Origin: Fodinicola acaciae
GTDB taxonomy: Bacteria > Actinomycetota > Actinomycetes > Mycobacteriales > HKI-0501
NCBI RefSeq assembly: GCF_010993745.1
Contig: NZ_WOTN01000003.1
Coordinates: forward strand, 434,001 to 498,000
DNA length: 64,000 nt
Reading direction: 5' to 3'
Each line of letters starts with the position of its first letter. The first letter of the stretch is position 1. Below are positions 48,314 through 58,564 of this stretch, in pieces. The notes below the pieces were generated by a model. That model saw nothing but the letters and a program-made list of their open reading frames with translations. It was not told the origin of the DNA and did not search any database. Both the position numbers and the translations under genes were made by a program.

Positions 48314-49579
48314 TCAGCGCTTGACGCGTACGCCGGCCACGTTGCGCCGGCCGCGGCGCAACACCAACCAGCTTCCGAACAGCAAAGACTCCGCCGGCGG
48401 CGGCGCATCCGCGTCGGTCGCGCGTACGTTGTTGACGTACGCACCGCCCTCTGCGACGGTCCGCCGGGCATCGCCAAGTCCCTTGCACAGCCCCGAATCC
48501 CGCAGCAGCTCGGCGAGCGTGGGCACCGGATCGGGCACCTCGACCGAGCCGGCCTCGGCCAGCGCGGACGCCAACGTCTTCTCGTCCAGCTCGGCCAGCT
48601 CGCCCCGCCCGAACAGCGCCTGGCTCGCCGCGATCACCTGCCGGCACGCGGTCTCGCCGTGCAACAACGTGGTCAGATCCTCGGCGAGCGCACGCTGCGC
48701 CTCTCGCGCACCTGGCCGGCTGGCGACCGCCTCCTCAAGCGCCTCGATCTCCTCGCGGGACCGGAACGACATCGTCTTGAGGTAGTCGATGACCTTCACA
48801 TCGTCGGCGTTGACGAACACCTGATAGAAGGCGTACGGCGAGGTCAGCTCCGGATCGAGCCAGACCGTACCCGTCTCGGTCTTGCCGAACTTGGTGCCGT
48901 CGGCCTTCAGGATCAGCGGCGTGGCGAGCGCGTGGACGCTCACCCCCTCCACCCGGTGGATCAGGTCGACGCCGGCGGTCAGGTTGCCCCACTGGTCCGA
49001 GCCCCCGGTCTGCAACACGCAGCCATGTCGCCGGTACAGCTCCAGGAAGTCCATCCCCTGCAGGATCTGGTAGCTGAACTCGGTGTAGTTGATGCCGGCG
49101 TCGGACTGCAGCCGCGCGGCGACCGCCTCCTTGGCGAGCATCTTGTTCACCCGGAAGTGCTTGCCGATGTCGCGGAGGAAGTCGATCGCCGACATTGGCG
49201 CCGTCCAGTCCAGGTTGTTCACCACGGTCGCCGCATTGTCACCGGTGAAGTCGAGGAACGGCTCGATCTGCGCCTTGATCTTCTCCACCCAGCTGGCCAC
49301 CACCTCGGGCGGGTTCAGCGTCCGCTCGCTCGTCGACTTCGGGTCGCCGATCAGTCCGGTCGCGCCGCCCACCAGGGCGAGCGGCCGGTGGCCGGCCAGC
49401 TGCAGCCGGCGGGCGGTGAGCACCTGCATCAGGTTGCCGAAGTGCAGGCTCGGCGCGGTCGGGTCAAAGCCCACGTAGTAGGTGATCGGGCCGGTGTCCA
49501 TCGCGGCGCGCAGCGCGTCCAGGTCGGTGGACTGGGCGATGAGTCCGCGCCAGGCCAGGTCGTCGAGAATGTGGGTCAC
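48314..49579 (-). CDS. tyrS: Tyrosyl-tRNA synthetase
   Basis: The protein has 421 residues from a GTG at 49577-49579. Class I signatures are HFGN (residues 46-49; HIGH position) and KFGKT (230-234; KMSKS position). Tyr-binding residues are in YVGFDPTAPS and GSDQWGN. An S4-type RNA-binding domain lies in the C-terminal 70 residues (LAELLRDSGLCKGLGDARRTVAEGGAYVNNVR). Essential for charging tRNA-Tyr. TetR gene precedes it by 22 bp. Ends at a strong hairpin. Confidence 0.95.
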   Translation of the reverse strand: MTHILDDLAWRGLIAQSTDLDALRAAMDTGPITYYVGFDPTAPSLHFGNLMQVLTARRLQLAGHRPLALVGGATGLIGDPKSTSERTLNPPEVVASWVEKIKAQIEPFLDFTGDNAATVVNNLDWTAPMSAIDFLRDIGKHFRVNKMLAKEAVAARLQSDAGINYTEFSYQILQGMDFLELYRRHGCVLQTGGSDQWGNLTAGVDLIHRVEGVSVHALATPLILKADGTKFGKTETGTVWLDPELTSPYAFYQVFVNADDVKVIDYLKTMSFRSREEIEALEEAVASRPGAREAQRALAEDLTTLLHGETACRQVIAASQALFGRGELAELDEKTLASALAEAGSVEVPDPVPTLAELLRDSGLCKGLGDARRTVAEGGAYVNNVRATDADAPPPAESLLFGSWLVLRRGRRNVAGVRVKR

Positions 49580-49601
49580 CCGGCAATTATCGCGTACCGG
49601 C

Positions 49602-50177
49602 TCAACGACTTTCTTCGCCGACCAGCCGCAACGCCGCGACCAGGTCGCCGGCCGACGGCGCGTGGTCGGGATCGATCAGCCACTGGATCATCACGCCGCT
49701 CATCAGCGCCTGGTAGAACGAGCCGAGCGCGCGCCCGGTCTTCTCGTCGGTGCGTACGTCCACGTCGTGCAGGGTCTTCGCCCACCAGCCGCGGGTTTCC
49801 TCGATGCCGTCGGCGAACGCCGCGCGCAGGTCCGGCATCCGGTCCATCTGGCCGAAGATCTCCAGCGTCGCCGCGTACACCTGCCGGTCCGCCTGGAACG
49901 AGTCGATGATCGACCGCCAGATCACTTCGAACCGCTGCAACGGCGGACCTTCGGGGTCGCCGGCCGCGGCCAACGCGGCGGCCATCTTCTCCCCCATCTC
50001 GCCGATCGCGTCGTAAAGCGCCAGGTTGAGCAGCGCCTCGGTGGACTTGTAGTGATAGCCGATCGCGGCGAGGCTCGTCCCCGCCGCGGCGGCGATGTCG
50101 CGTGCGGTCGTACGCGCGTAGCCCTTCTCGTAGAGACAACGCTTCGCGCCGGCCAGCAGATCCTCGCGATTTCCCAT
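49602..50177 (-). CDS. TetR-family transcriptional regulator
   Basis: The protein has 191 residues from ATG 50175-50177. The open frame further upstream crosses the divergent promoter. The helix-turn-helix is GYARTTARDIAAAAGTSLAAIGYHYKSTEALLNLALYD (residues about 19-56). The remainder is the ligand-binding helical domain (FGQMDRMPDLRAAFADGIEETRGWW). The divergent monooxygenase gene is separated by 105 bp, so it is the likely target. The regulator is on the same strand as tyrS, whose co-transcription would be a side effect. Confidence 0.87.
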   Translation of the reverse strand: MGNREDLLAGAKRCLYEKGYARTTARDIAAAAGTSLAAIGYHYKSTEALLNLALYDAIGEMGEKMAAALAAAGDPEGPPLQRFEVIWRSIIDSFQADRQVYAATLEIFGQMDRMPDLRAAFADGIEETRGWWAKTLHDVDVRTDEKTGRALGSFYQALMSGVMIQWLIDPDHAPSAGDLVAALRLVGEESR

Positions 50178-50226
50178 GCCAGTGATGCTAGCCGATGTTC
50201 GTACGTTCGTCTTGCACACTTGTACT

Positions 50227-50238
50227 AGACGTATGTCT
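50227..50238. promoter_or_regulatory. Candidate TetR operator
   Basis: AGACgtatGTCT, a 4-bp half-site inverted repeat with 4-base spacer (50227-50238), lies between the divergent TetR and monooxygenase genes. The neighbouring repeats ttcgtacgttcg and gtatgtctgag are related. Its identity as an operator is inferred from position only. Confidence 0.35.
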
Positions 50239-50282
50239 GAGACTGTCGTATGGTCATCGCCAACGACGACGAGGAGTTGGAC

Positions 50283-51479
50283 ATGAGCCGCAGTGTTTTG
50301 ATTTCCGGCGCGAGCATCGCCGGGCCGGCGCTGGCGTACTGGCTGAACCGCCACGGTTTTCGGGTGACCGTCGTGGAGCGCGCCGCCGAGCTGCGATCCG
50401 GCGGCTACAAGATCGACCTGCGCGGCGTCACCGTCGAGGTCGCCGAGCGGATGGGCATCATGGACCGGGTCCGCGAGCTGAGCACCGACATGCGCGACGA
50501 GACCTTCGTGGACCGCGACGACCGGCCGTTGCTCACCATGCCGGCCGACTTCTTCGCCGGTCGCCACGGCCACGACGACGAGATCATGCGCGGGGACCTG
50601 AGCCAGATCCTGTATGACCTCACCAAGGACGACGTCGACTACATCTTCGACGACTCGATCACCGAGCTGGTCGACGACGCCGACGGCGTGAAGGTCAGCT
50701 TCGAGAAGTCACCAGCGCGCCGCTTCGACCTGGTGGTCGGCGCCGACGGCCTGCACTCCAACGTGCGGAAGTTGGCCTTCGGTCCGGAGCCGGACTTCGT
50801 CCACGAGATGGGCTACTACGCCGCGATCTGCGGCACGCCGAACCACCTTGGCCTGGACCGCTCCGAGCGGCTGTATGTCGAGCCCGGTCGTACGACCAAC
50901 GTCTACAGCACCAGCCGGATGGCCGGCGCCAAGGCGCTTTTCCTGTTCTCCTCGGAGAAACTCACATATGACCACCGGGATGTCGCCACTCAGAAGAAAA
51001 TCGTGGCCGACACCTTCGCCGGCGTAGGTTGGCGCGTACCGCAGCTGCTCGAGTCGATGTGGACAGCGCCGGACTTCTACTTCGACAGCCTCAGCCAGGT
51101 GCGGATGGACTCCTGGTCCCGCGGCCGCGTCGTCCTGCTCGGCGACGCCGGCTACTGTCCCTCACTCGCCTCCGGCCAAGGCACCGGCCTCGCCCTGGTC
51201 GGCGCGTACGTCCTCGCCGGCGAACTCGCCGCCGCCGGCGGCGATCACGTCGCCGGCTTTGCTGGATACGAGCGCGAGATGCGGCCGTATGTGGAGAAGA
51301 ACCAGAAGCTTGGGTCGCAGGCCGTCAAGCAGATGGTGGCGCGGTCGAACGCGGCCATCCGGATGCAGCTGCTGATGCTCAGGGTGATGCCGAAGCTGCC
51401 GGGGAGTGCGGCGATCATGCGGAAAGTTATGCAGCCGATCCATGACGCGGCGAACGGGATCACGTTGAAGGATTACTGA
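50283..51479 (+). CDS. FAD-dependent monooxygenase (TetX/PHBH-like)
   Basis: The protein has 398 residues from ATG 50283 (GAGGAG upstream). The FAD dinucleotide-binding motif is ISGASIAGPALAYWLNRHGFRVTVVERA (GxSxAG variant). LVVGADGLHSNVRK is the DG motif, and GRVVLLGDAGYCPSLASGQGTGLALVGAYVLAGEL is the GD motif. This is a group A flavoprotein hydroxylase, as in TetX or RebC-type enzymes. Likely oxidises a hydrophobic small molecule. Likely controlled by the divergent TetR gene. The stop codon is followed immediately by repeat region D. Confidence 0.88.
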   Translation: MSRSVLISGASIAGPALAYWLNRHGFRVTVVERAAELRSGGYKIDLRGVTVEVAERMGIMDRVRELSTDMRDETFVDRDDRPLLTMPADFFAGRHGHDDEIMRGDLSQILYDLTKDDVDYIFDDSITELVDDADGVKVSFEKSPARRFDLVVGADGLHSNVRKLAFGPEPDFVHEMGYYAAICGTPNHLGLDRSERLYVEPGRTTNVYSTSRMAGAKALFLFSSEKLTYDHRDVATQKKIVADTFAGVGWRVPQLLESMWTAPDFYFDSLSQVRMDSWSRGRVVLLGDAGYCPSLASGQGTGLALVGAYVLAGELAAAGGDHVAGFAGYEREMRPYVEKNQKLGSQAVKQMVARSNAAIRMQLLMLRVMPKLPGSAAIMRKVMQPIHDAANGITLKDY

Positions 51480-51611
51480 GGAGGGGGAGGGTGGGGCGCG
51501 GCGCCTGGTGGTGCGGTGGAGGGGCTGCGTTCCGCCTTGGTGGTGGGAGGGGCCGCGTTCCACGTTGGTGGTGGTGATGATGGGAGGGCTGCGTTCCGCC
51601 TTGGTGGTGGT

Positions 51612-51780
51612 GGGTTTCTGGTTGGTGCGTTGGGGAGGTGGTGGGTTTCATGTTTGGTGCGTTGGGGAGGTGGTTGCGTCTCTTGTGTGTGCGTTGGGTG
51701 GGTGGTTGCGTCTTCATGTTTGTTGCGTCAGGGGGGTGGTTGGGTCTTCATGTTTGTTGTGTTGGTGGGTGGTGGGTTTT
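51612..51780 (+). repeat. G/T-rich tandem repeats in copy D
   Basis: Units of about 33-36 bp with the core tttggtgcgttggggaggtgg or tgtttgttgcgtcaggggggtgg recur four to five times from 51616 to 51780. A distinct three-unit repeat with ctgcgttccgccttggtggtgg lies just before (51535-51610). Degenerate, so unit length varies. Confidence 0.65.
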
Positions 51781-51899
51781 TCGCCTGCGCGGCGGGCGCT
51801 CCTGCGCGGAGGGCGACCTCAAGGGAGGGGGCGCGGGAACGCCAATCGGTGTGCATTGAGGGTGCGGGCGGCGGTTTGCGGGCGGGACCGGGTTCTCCA

Positions 51900-52047
51900 G
51901 GCTTGCTCGTTCTCCCCGTCGGCGCCCTGAAGGGAACCACATTTTCGGAGGGGCCGCCGAGCCTGGGAGGGTGGTTGCGTTTGTTTGGCGGCGGCCCCTC
52001 CGACAATGTGGTTGGCTGCGCCCGCCGACGGGGAGAACGAGCAAGCC
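51900..52047. repeat. Nested palindrome of 148 bp
   Basis: The outer arms 51900-51924 and 52023-52047 are perfectly complementary over 25 bp. The inner arms 51935-51959 and 51989-52013 pair over 25 bp with one mismatch, leaving a 29-base loop. The words gcttgctcgttctccccg and complement define the outer arms. The same word recurs in copy C (29025-29060) and, mutated, at the right window edge. Confidence 0.85.
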
Positions 52048-52108
52048 AGGTCACGTGTGGGAAGCAACCCGTCGGCATGGACGCCATCACAGCGTCCGGA
52101 GTGGTGCT

Positions 52109-52240
52109 GGTGTGACTGGCGTGGCTGATAATGCGGGCGAGGCGGGCCGACTGCGTAATACTTGTCTAACAAGACATCAAAACCGACATTTGTCGCAACC
52201 CAACAGGCACAACAGCATTATCAGCCTCAGTAGTCACACC
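52109..52240. repeat. Imperfect inverted pair with 80-bp loop
   Basis: 52109-52134 and 52215-52240 are complementary at 22 of 26 positions (with gcattatcagcc and its complement at their inner ends). The intervening sequence contains acttgtctaacaagac, itself an inverted repeat, which is also in copies A and C. Confidence 0.7.
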
Positions 52241-52680
52241 CGTCACAGCCTCCGGTGATCGCGGCGGCGTGAAAGCCTTGTTTCTTGCGTCCAACGCAAG
52301 TAACTCGACATTCATGCCATCGGCGAGCCTCGCAATCCAGACATTTAGCGCTCCATACGCCTTCGCATCCCACATAGTGGACCCCCACGCCACCCACCGG
52401 GAGGCCACCGCACCTCCGGCGCCCCAGCCACACTCCCGGTCCACCCACCCAACCGCACACGCGGCACCCAACCGGACCAACGACGGGACCCCGCGCCCCT
52501 CCCCTTGAGGTCGCCCTCCGCGCAGGAGCGCCCGCCGCGAAGGCGCCACCACCCCCAAAACGCAACAAAAATGAAGAGCCCGATCCCTCCCAACGCACCA
52601 ATCATGAGAGCCAGCCACTCCCAATGGCACCACCCATGAAAACCCAACCCACAAAACCAAAAAAGCCGACCCAAACTGGG

Positions 52681-53124
52681 TCAGCTGGCGGCTCGGTCGG
52701 AGATGAAGGGGGCTCCGGGGGCGGCGGCTTCTAGCCACGACAGGAAGCCGGTGAGGGCCGCGTCGGCCATCGCTACTTCGACGCGGTGGCCGCGGTGGGT
52801 GCAGGTGAGGACGATCGCGCCGGGCGGCAGGGCGAGGGTCTCTGGGCCGGTGGGAGAACGGCGGCGTACGACCTCCATGGAGGGCCGCGCATAGGTACGC
52901 TTCGGGCCGGGCCACAGGCTGAAGATCCGGAACCATTGAAGCTGGTCGCCGGTGAACCGCGCGACGCCGAAGGCCCAGCCCCAGCCGCGGCCGCCGGTGT
53001 GCAGACGTACGCTCATCTCAATGGTGCCGCCGGACCGGCGCAGCAGGTGGCGGCGCAGGTAGATCGCGGCCAGCAGCAGCACCGCGGCCGCGATGACGAT
53101 CGCGACGATCTCGATGAGCTGCAT
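52681..53124 (-). CDS. DUF2550 membrane protein
   Basis: The protein has 147 residues. One N-terminal helix (LIEIVAIVIAAAVLLLAAIYLRRHLL) then a soluble domain with SVRLHTGGRGWGWAFGVARFTGDQLQWFRIFSLWPGPKRTYAR. This is the actinobacterial DUF2550 family, which usually sits beside atpC, as here (20 bp downstream). Function unknown. Its 3' end meets repeat region D. Confidence 0.88.
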   Translation of the reverse strand: MQLIEIVAIVIAAAVLLLAAIYLRRHLLRRSGGTIEMSVRLHTGGRGWGWAFGVARFTGDQLQWFRIFSLWPGPKRTYARPSMEVVRRRSPTGPETLALPPGAIVLTCTHRGHRVEVAMADAALTGFLSWLEAAAPGAPFISDRAAS

Positions 53125-53144
53125 GCCGGCCGCTTTCCGCAGAT

Positions 53145-53441
53145 CTAGTTGGTCGTTGCCGCTGGCGTTTCGGCCGGCTGCCCGGCCGGTTCGGCTGTCT
53201 CGGCCAGGATCGACACACCGTCGGAGTCGACCGACAGGAATCCACCGTGCACGATGAACGTCCTGTCGCCCTCGCGGGTCCTGATGATCACCTCACCGGG
53301 GTCGACCAGCTGGCCGAGCAGCGGAATGTGTCCAGGCAACACTCCGAGCTCGCCCTCCAGGGTCCGCGCGCGGACCATCTCGGCCTCGCCGGAGAAGATC
53401 ATCTCCTCCACCGCGACCAGTTCCACGTGCAGTTCGGCCAC
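53145..53441 (-). CDS. atpC: F1 ATP synthase epsilon subunit, C-terminally short
   Basis: 98 residues from a GTG at 53439-53441 with AAAGGAG upstream. The beta-sandwich (VELVAVEEMIFSGEAEMVRARTLEGELGVLPGHIPLLGQL...VHGGFLSVDSDGVSILAETAE) is complete. It stops with a Pro/Thr/Ala tail (PAGQPAETPAATTN) and lacks the two C-terminal helices that latch rotation and bind ATP in other bacteria. Mycobacterial epsilon (about 121 residues) is also short but longer than this. Separated from atpD by 196 bp with a hairpin, unlike the normal close spacing. Confidence 0.88.
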   Translation of the reverse strand: MAELHVELVAVEEMIFSGEAEMVRARTLEGELGVLPGHIPLLGQLVDPGEVIIRTREGDRTFIVHGGFLSVDSDGVSILAETAEPAGQPAETPAATTN

Positions 53442-53585
53442 TTGAGCTCCTTTACCGCGATTTAGCGTGAGTCTATCGGCGTTCCAGCAAGTTATGTACG
53501 ACAGGAATGATTGTCACCAGACGTACCGCTGGCTCACCTATGACTGCTATTTGGCGAAACGTCGTGTTGGCTCCAGGCGCGTGAC

Positions 53586-53615
53586 GGCCCGGCAGTCCAT
53601 CGCGACTGCCGGGCC
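53586..53615 (-). terminator. Hairpin between atpD and atpC
   Basis: Perfect 12-bp arms GGCCCGGCAGTC (53586-53597) and GACTGCCGGGCC (53604-53615), 6-base loop, 22 bp past the atpD stop. It could terminate or attenuate the atp message before atpC, or stabilise the upstream message. No T-run. The rest of the 196-bp gap holds no gene. Confidence 0.65.
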
Positions 53616-53637
53616 ACCACGCGTACGAAACATCGGG

Positions 53638-55086
<1,449 letters not shown>

Positions 55087-56037
55087 TTAGTCCTCACTCC
55101 CTGATGCCGCGAGCGCGTTCGCGCCACCGACGATTTCGCTGATCTCCTGGGTGATTTGCGCCTGCCGCGCCTGGTTGGCCTCACGGGAGAGCGACTTGGT
55201 CAGCTCCTCCGCGTTGTCCGTCGCAGACTTCATCGCCTGCTGCCGGGCCGCCGACTCCGACGCCGCCGCCGAAAGGAGAGCGGCGAAAATCCGGGTGTTG
55301 ACGTATTTGGGAAGGATGGCCGCGAGCAGCTCGTCGGCCTCCGGCTCGAACTCGTAGTCGGCCAGCAGCTTGCGCTCGCCGTCACCCTCGGCGTACTCGA
55401 CCTCCATCGGCGCGACGATCCTGGCCGCCGGGGTCTGGCTCACCATCGAGTTGAACTCGGTCGACACGACGTGCAGCTGGTCGATGCCGGGAATGTCGTT
55501 GGACGCGTTTCCCAGCTCCGCAGCCGGTACGACCGCGTCACCGCCGGCGTTGAACGCGGCGATCAGTGCCTCACCTGCGGCCTGCGCGTTCTCGAACCCC
55601 GGCCGCTCGGAGAAGCCGGTCCACACGGCCGCGATCTCGCGGTTGCGGAAGGTGTAGTACGCCCGGCCCTTGCGGCCGATCACGAACAGCACCGGCTCGA
55701 CACCCTCGTCGCGTAGCCGGCTGATCAGCCGCTCCGCCGTACGAATGACGTTGGCGTTGTAGCCACCGGCGAAACCGCGGTCACTGGTGACCACCAGCAC
55801 GCCGGCGCGGCGTACCCGCTCGCGCGGGACCAGCAGCGGATGGCTCAGGTTGCTCGCGTTGGTGGCCAGCGCGGTGAGCACCCGGGTGATCTCCCGGGTG
55901 TACGGCAGCGCCGCCTCGACCCGCTGCCGGGCCTTCACGATGCGGGAGGCCGCGATCAGCTCCTGGGCCCTGGTGATCTTCTTGATCGACTGGACCGACC
56001 GGACCCGGTCGCGGATGACCCGTACGTTGGCTGGCAT
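55087..56037 (-). CDS. atpG: F1 ATP synthase gamma subunit
   Basis: The protein has 316 residues. N-terminal MPANVRVIRDRVRSVQSIKKITRAQELIAASRIVKA and C-terminal MKSATDNAEELTKSLSREANQARQAQITQEISEIVGGANAL form the coiled-coil shaft. The stretch LLADYEFEPEADELLAAILPKY is family typical. About 25 residues longer than E. coli gamma in the globular middle, in keeping with actinobacteria. Rotor of F1. Confidence 0.95.
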   Translation of the reverse strand: MPANVRVIRDRVRSVQSIKKITRAQELIAASRIVKARQRVEAALPYTREITRVLTALATNASNLSHPLLVPRERVRRAGVLVVTSDRGFAGGYNANVIRTAERLISRLRDEGVEPVLFVIGRKGRAYYTFRNREIAAVWTGFSERPGFENAQAAGEALIAAFNAGGDAVVPAAELGNASNDIPGIDQLHVVSTEFNSMVSQTPAARIVAPMEVEYAEGDGERKLLADYEFEPEADELLAAILPKYVNTRIFAALLSAAASESAARQQAMKSATDNAEELTKSLSREANQARQAQITQEISEIVGGANALAASGSED

Positions 56038-56040
56038 GGC

Positions 56041-57699
56041 TCAGCTGTCTTTCGGCTTCGGCTTGTTGACCTGGACGGACTCGGTGCCTTCCTTGCCGGT
56101 CAGCGCCTCGGCCCTGGCCTCGGTGCCGGCCTTGACATCTCCGAGACTGCCGCCGGAGCCGGCGAAACCCTTCTTGAAGTCGTCGAGCGCGGTCTGCAGC
56201 GTCTCCAGGCCGTCGTCGGGCATCTTGCCGGACTCGTCGATGGTCGAGATCAGCCCGGCATAGTGCGTGCGCACGTAGGAGATGAACTCCTGCTCGAACT
56301 GGTGGATGTCCCCGACCGGTACGTCATCGACGTTGCCGGACGTGCCGGCCCACAGCGAGATGATCTGGTCGGGCACCGAGTAAGGCGCGTACTGGCCCTG
56401 CTTGAGCAGCTCCAGCAGCCGCTCGCCGCGCTCCAGCTGCTGGCGGGAGGTCCGGTCCAGGTTTTCCGTGCCGAACTGGGCGAAGGCTTCCAGGTCCCGG
56501 TATTGCGCGAGGTCCAGCTTCAGCGTCTTGATGACCGCGCGCATGGCCTTGGTCTGCGCGTCACCGCCGACTCGCGACACCGACAGACCGACGTTGATCG
56601 CCGGGCGCTGACCCTGGTTGAACAGGTCGGACTCCAGGAAGATCTGGCCGTCGGTGATGGAGATGACGTTGGTCGGGATGTACGCGGAGATGTCGTTGGC
56701 CTTGGTCTCGATGATCGGCAGGCCGGTCATCGAACCCGCGCCGAGGTCGTCGGACAGCTTCGCGCAACGCTCCAGCAGCCGGGAGTGCAGGTAGAACACG
56801 TCGCCGGGATAGGCCTCGCGGCCCGGCGGGCGACGCAGCAGCAGCGAGATGGCGCGATAGGCCTCGGCCTGCTTGGACAGGTCGTCGAAAATGATCAGGA
56901 CGTGCTTGCCGTCGTACATCCAGTGCTGGCCGATGGCCGAGCCGGTGTAGGGCGCGAGGTATTTGAAGCCGGCCGGGTCGGACGCCGGCGAGGCGACGAT
57001 GGTGGTGTATTCCATCGCGCCGGCCTCTTCCAGCGTGCTCCGGATGCTCGCGATGGTCGAGCCCTTCTGGCCGACCGCGACGTAGATGCAGCGCACCTGC
57101 TTCTTCACGTCGCCGGACTTCCAGTTGTCCCGCTGGTTGAGGATGGTGTCGATGGCCACCGCGGTCTTGCCGGTCTTACGGTCACCGATGATCAGCTGCC
57201 GCTGGCCACGGCCGATCGGGGTCATCGTGTCGATGGCCTTGATGCCGGTCTGCAGCGGCTCGGACACCGGCTGCCGCTGCACCACCGACGGCGCCTGCAG
57301 CTCCAGCGCGCGGCGCTCGGTCGACTCGATGTCGCCCTTGCCGTCCAGCGGGTTGCCCAGCGGGTCGATGACCCGGCCGAGGAAGCCGTCGCCGACCGGC
57401 ACCGACAGGACCTCGCCGGTGCGGCGGACCTGCTGGCCCTCCTCGATGTGGCTGTAGTCACCCAGGATGACGGCGCCGATCTCGCGCTGCTCCAGGTTGA
57501 GGGCGAGGCCGCGGACGCCGTTGCCGAAGTCCAGCAGCTCGTTGGTCATGGTCGACGGAAGGCCCTCGACATGCGCGATGCCGTCGCCGGTGTCGGCCAC
57601 CACGCCGACTTCCTCGCGGGACACGTCCGGCGAGTACGACGAGACATAGCGTTCGATCGCCCCGCGGATCTCCTCCGGCGAGATGGTCAGTTCGGCCAT
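56041..57699 (-). CDS. atpA: F1 ATP synthase alpha subunit
   Basis: The protein has 552 residues. Nucleotide-binding P-loop GDRKTGKT (172-179), the visible Walker B-like LIIFDDLSK and the arginine-finger segment [15 protein letters not shown] are normal. The 40-residue acidic/Gly-rich C-terminal extension ([35 protein letters not shown]) is typical of actinobacteria, where a similar tail limits ATP hydrolysis in mycobacteria. Next gene is 3 bp away. Confidence 0.96.
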   Translation of the reverse strand: MAELTISPEEIRGAIERYVSSYSPDVSREEVGVVADTGDGIAHVEGLPSTMTNELLDFGNGVRGLALNLEQREIGAVILGDYSHIEEGQQVRRTGEVLSVPVGDGFLGRVIDPLGNPLDGKGDIESTERRALELQAPSVVQRQPVSEPLQTGIKAIDTMTPIGRGQRQLIIGDRKTGKTAVAIDTILNQRDNWKSGDVKKQVRCIYVAVGQKGSTIASIRSTLEEAGAMEYTTIVASPASDPAGFKYLAPYTGSAIGQHWMYDGKHVLIIFDDLSKQAEAYRAISLLLRRPPGREAYPGDVFYLHSRLLERCAKLSDDLGAGSMTGLPIIETKANDISAYIPTNVISITDGQIFLESDLFNQGQRPAINVGLSVSRVGGDAQTKAMRAVIKTLKLDLAQYRDLEAFAQFGTENLDRTSRQQLERGERLLELLKQGQYAPYSVPDQIISLWAGTSGNVDDVPVGDIHQFEQEFISYVRTHYAGLISTIDESGKMPDDGLETLQTALDDFKKGFAGSGGSLGDVKAGTEARAEALTGKEGTESVQVNKPKPKDS

Positions 57700-57745
57700 C
57701 GGTATCTACTCTTTCTCTTTGTTTGTCGCCACGTCTTCAGGTGCT

Positions 57746-58564
57746 CTATCGCGCGAGCTGACCGCGGGCTTCGAGGATGCGCCGCAGGATGCTGCCGTCG
57801 TAGAGATCGTCGCCGACGCGTACGACAGCGCCGCCGAGGATCGACGCGTCGACCTCGACGCGTACCGATATCTCCCGACCGTAGATCCGGCGCAGCGCCT
57901 CGGCCAGCCTCGACTCCTGCTCCTCGGACATCGCCGTCGCCACGCGTACGCGCGCGACGGACCGGTCGCGCCGCTCGGCGGCGAGCTCGACCAGCCGCTC
58001 GATGCCGGTGGTGAACGGGCGGCCACCGAAGCCGGCCACCGCGCGAGCCACCAGCGCCGCGGTCTGCTCGGCGACCTTGCCCCCGAGCAGGCTCTCGGCC
58101 AGCTCGATCCGCTTGGCGACCGGACGGGTCACGTCTTCCAGCTCGACGGTGAGCCGCGAGTTGGCCTCGGCGATCCGGGCGAACCGGAACAGCTCGTCCT
58201 CCACGTCGGCGAGCCGGCCGGCCCGCTCGGCGGAGATCAGCGTCGCCTCCACCGAGGCGACCTCGGCGGCGTCGATCAGGTCGTGCGGGGTCGACCACTT
58301 GGACGTGGCCAGGCCGCGCATCAGCTCGACCACCGCAGCCGTCAGCCGGCTGCCGAACAGGTCGTCCACCAGCCCGGTCCTCGCCTCGTCCGGCTTGGAC
58401 GAGTCGGCCAGCGCGCGGCGCAGCGAGATCTGGCTGGTCAGCAGGTCGGCCACCGCGCCGAGCTGGTCGGCGAAGATGTTGACGGTCGCGTCGTCGGCGT
58501 CGGCCAGCAGCCGCTCCAACAGCTCCCGGCTCTGCGCGAGCGCACCCCGGCTGGCGGCCCGCAT
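57746..58564 (-). CDS. atpH: F1 ATP synthase delta subunit
   Basis: The protein has 272 residues, the long actinobacterial form (E. coli 177). C-terminal core LRRIYGREISVRVEVDASILGGAVVRVGDDLYDGSILRRIL is the family signature. Stator part linking F1 to subunit b. Overlaps atpF by 1 bp (stop/start). Confidence 0.93.
   Translation of the reverse strand: MRAASRGALAQSRELLERLLADADDATVNIFADQLGAVADLLTSQISLRRALADSSKPDEARTGLVDDLFGSRLTAAVVELMRGLATSKWSTPHDLIDAAEVASVEATLISAERAGRLADVEDELFRFARIAEANSRLTVELEDVTRPVAKRIELAESLLGGKVAEQTAALVARAVAGFGGRPFTTGIERLVELAAERRDRSVARVRVATAMSEEQESRLAEALRRIYGREISVRVEVDASILGGAVVRVGDDLYDGSILRRILEARGQLAR

Larger units (their letters stand above)
51480..52680. repeat. Convergent-junction composite repeat, copy D (double, inverted)
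   Basis: 1,201 bp between convergent flavin monooxygenase and DUF2550 genes. Left module (plus, 51485-51860): G/T-rich tandem units, then gcggcgggcgctcctgcgcg and gagggcgacctcaaggg. Right module (minus, 52470-52680) is a facing counterpart with ccttgaggtcgccctccgcg and C/A-rich sequence on the plus strand. Between them lie a nested palindrome (51900-52047), an inverted pair (52109-52240) flanking aatacttgtctaacaagacatcaaa, and a block (52209-52380) shared with copy B. Open frames occur on both strands but show no gene-like evidence. Confidence 0.8.
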
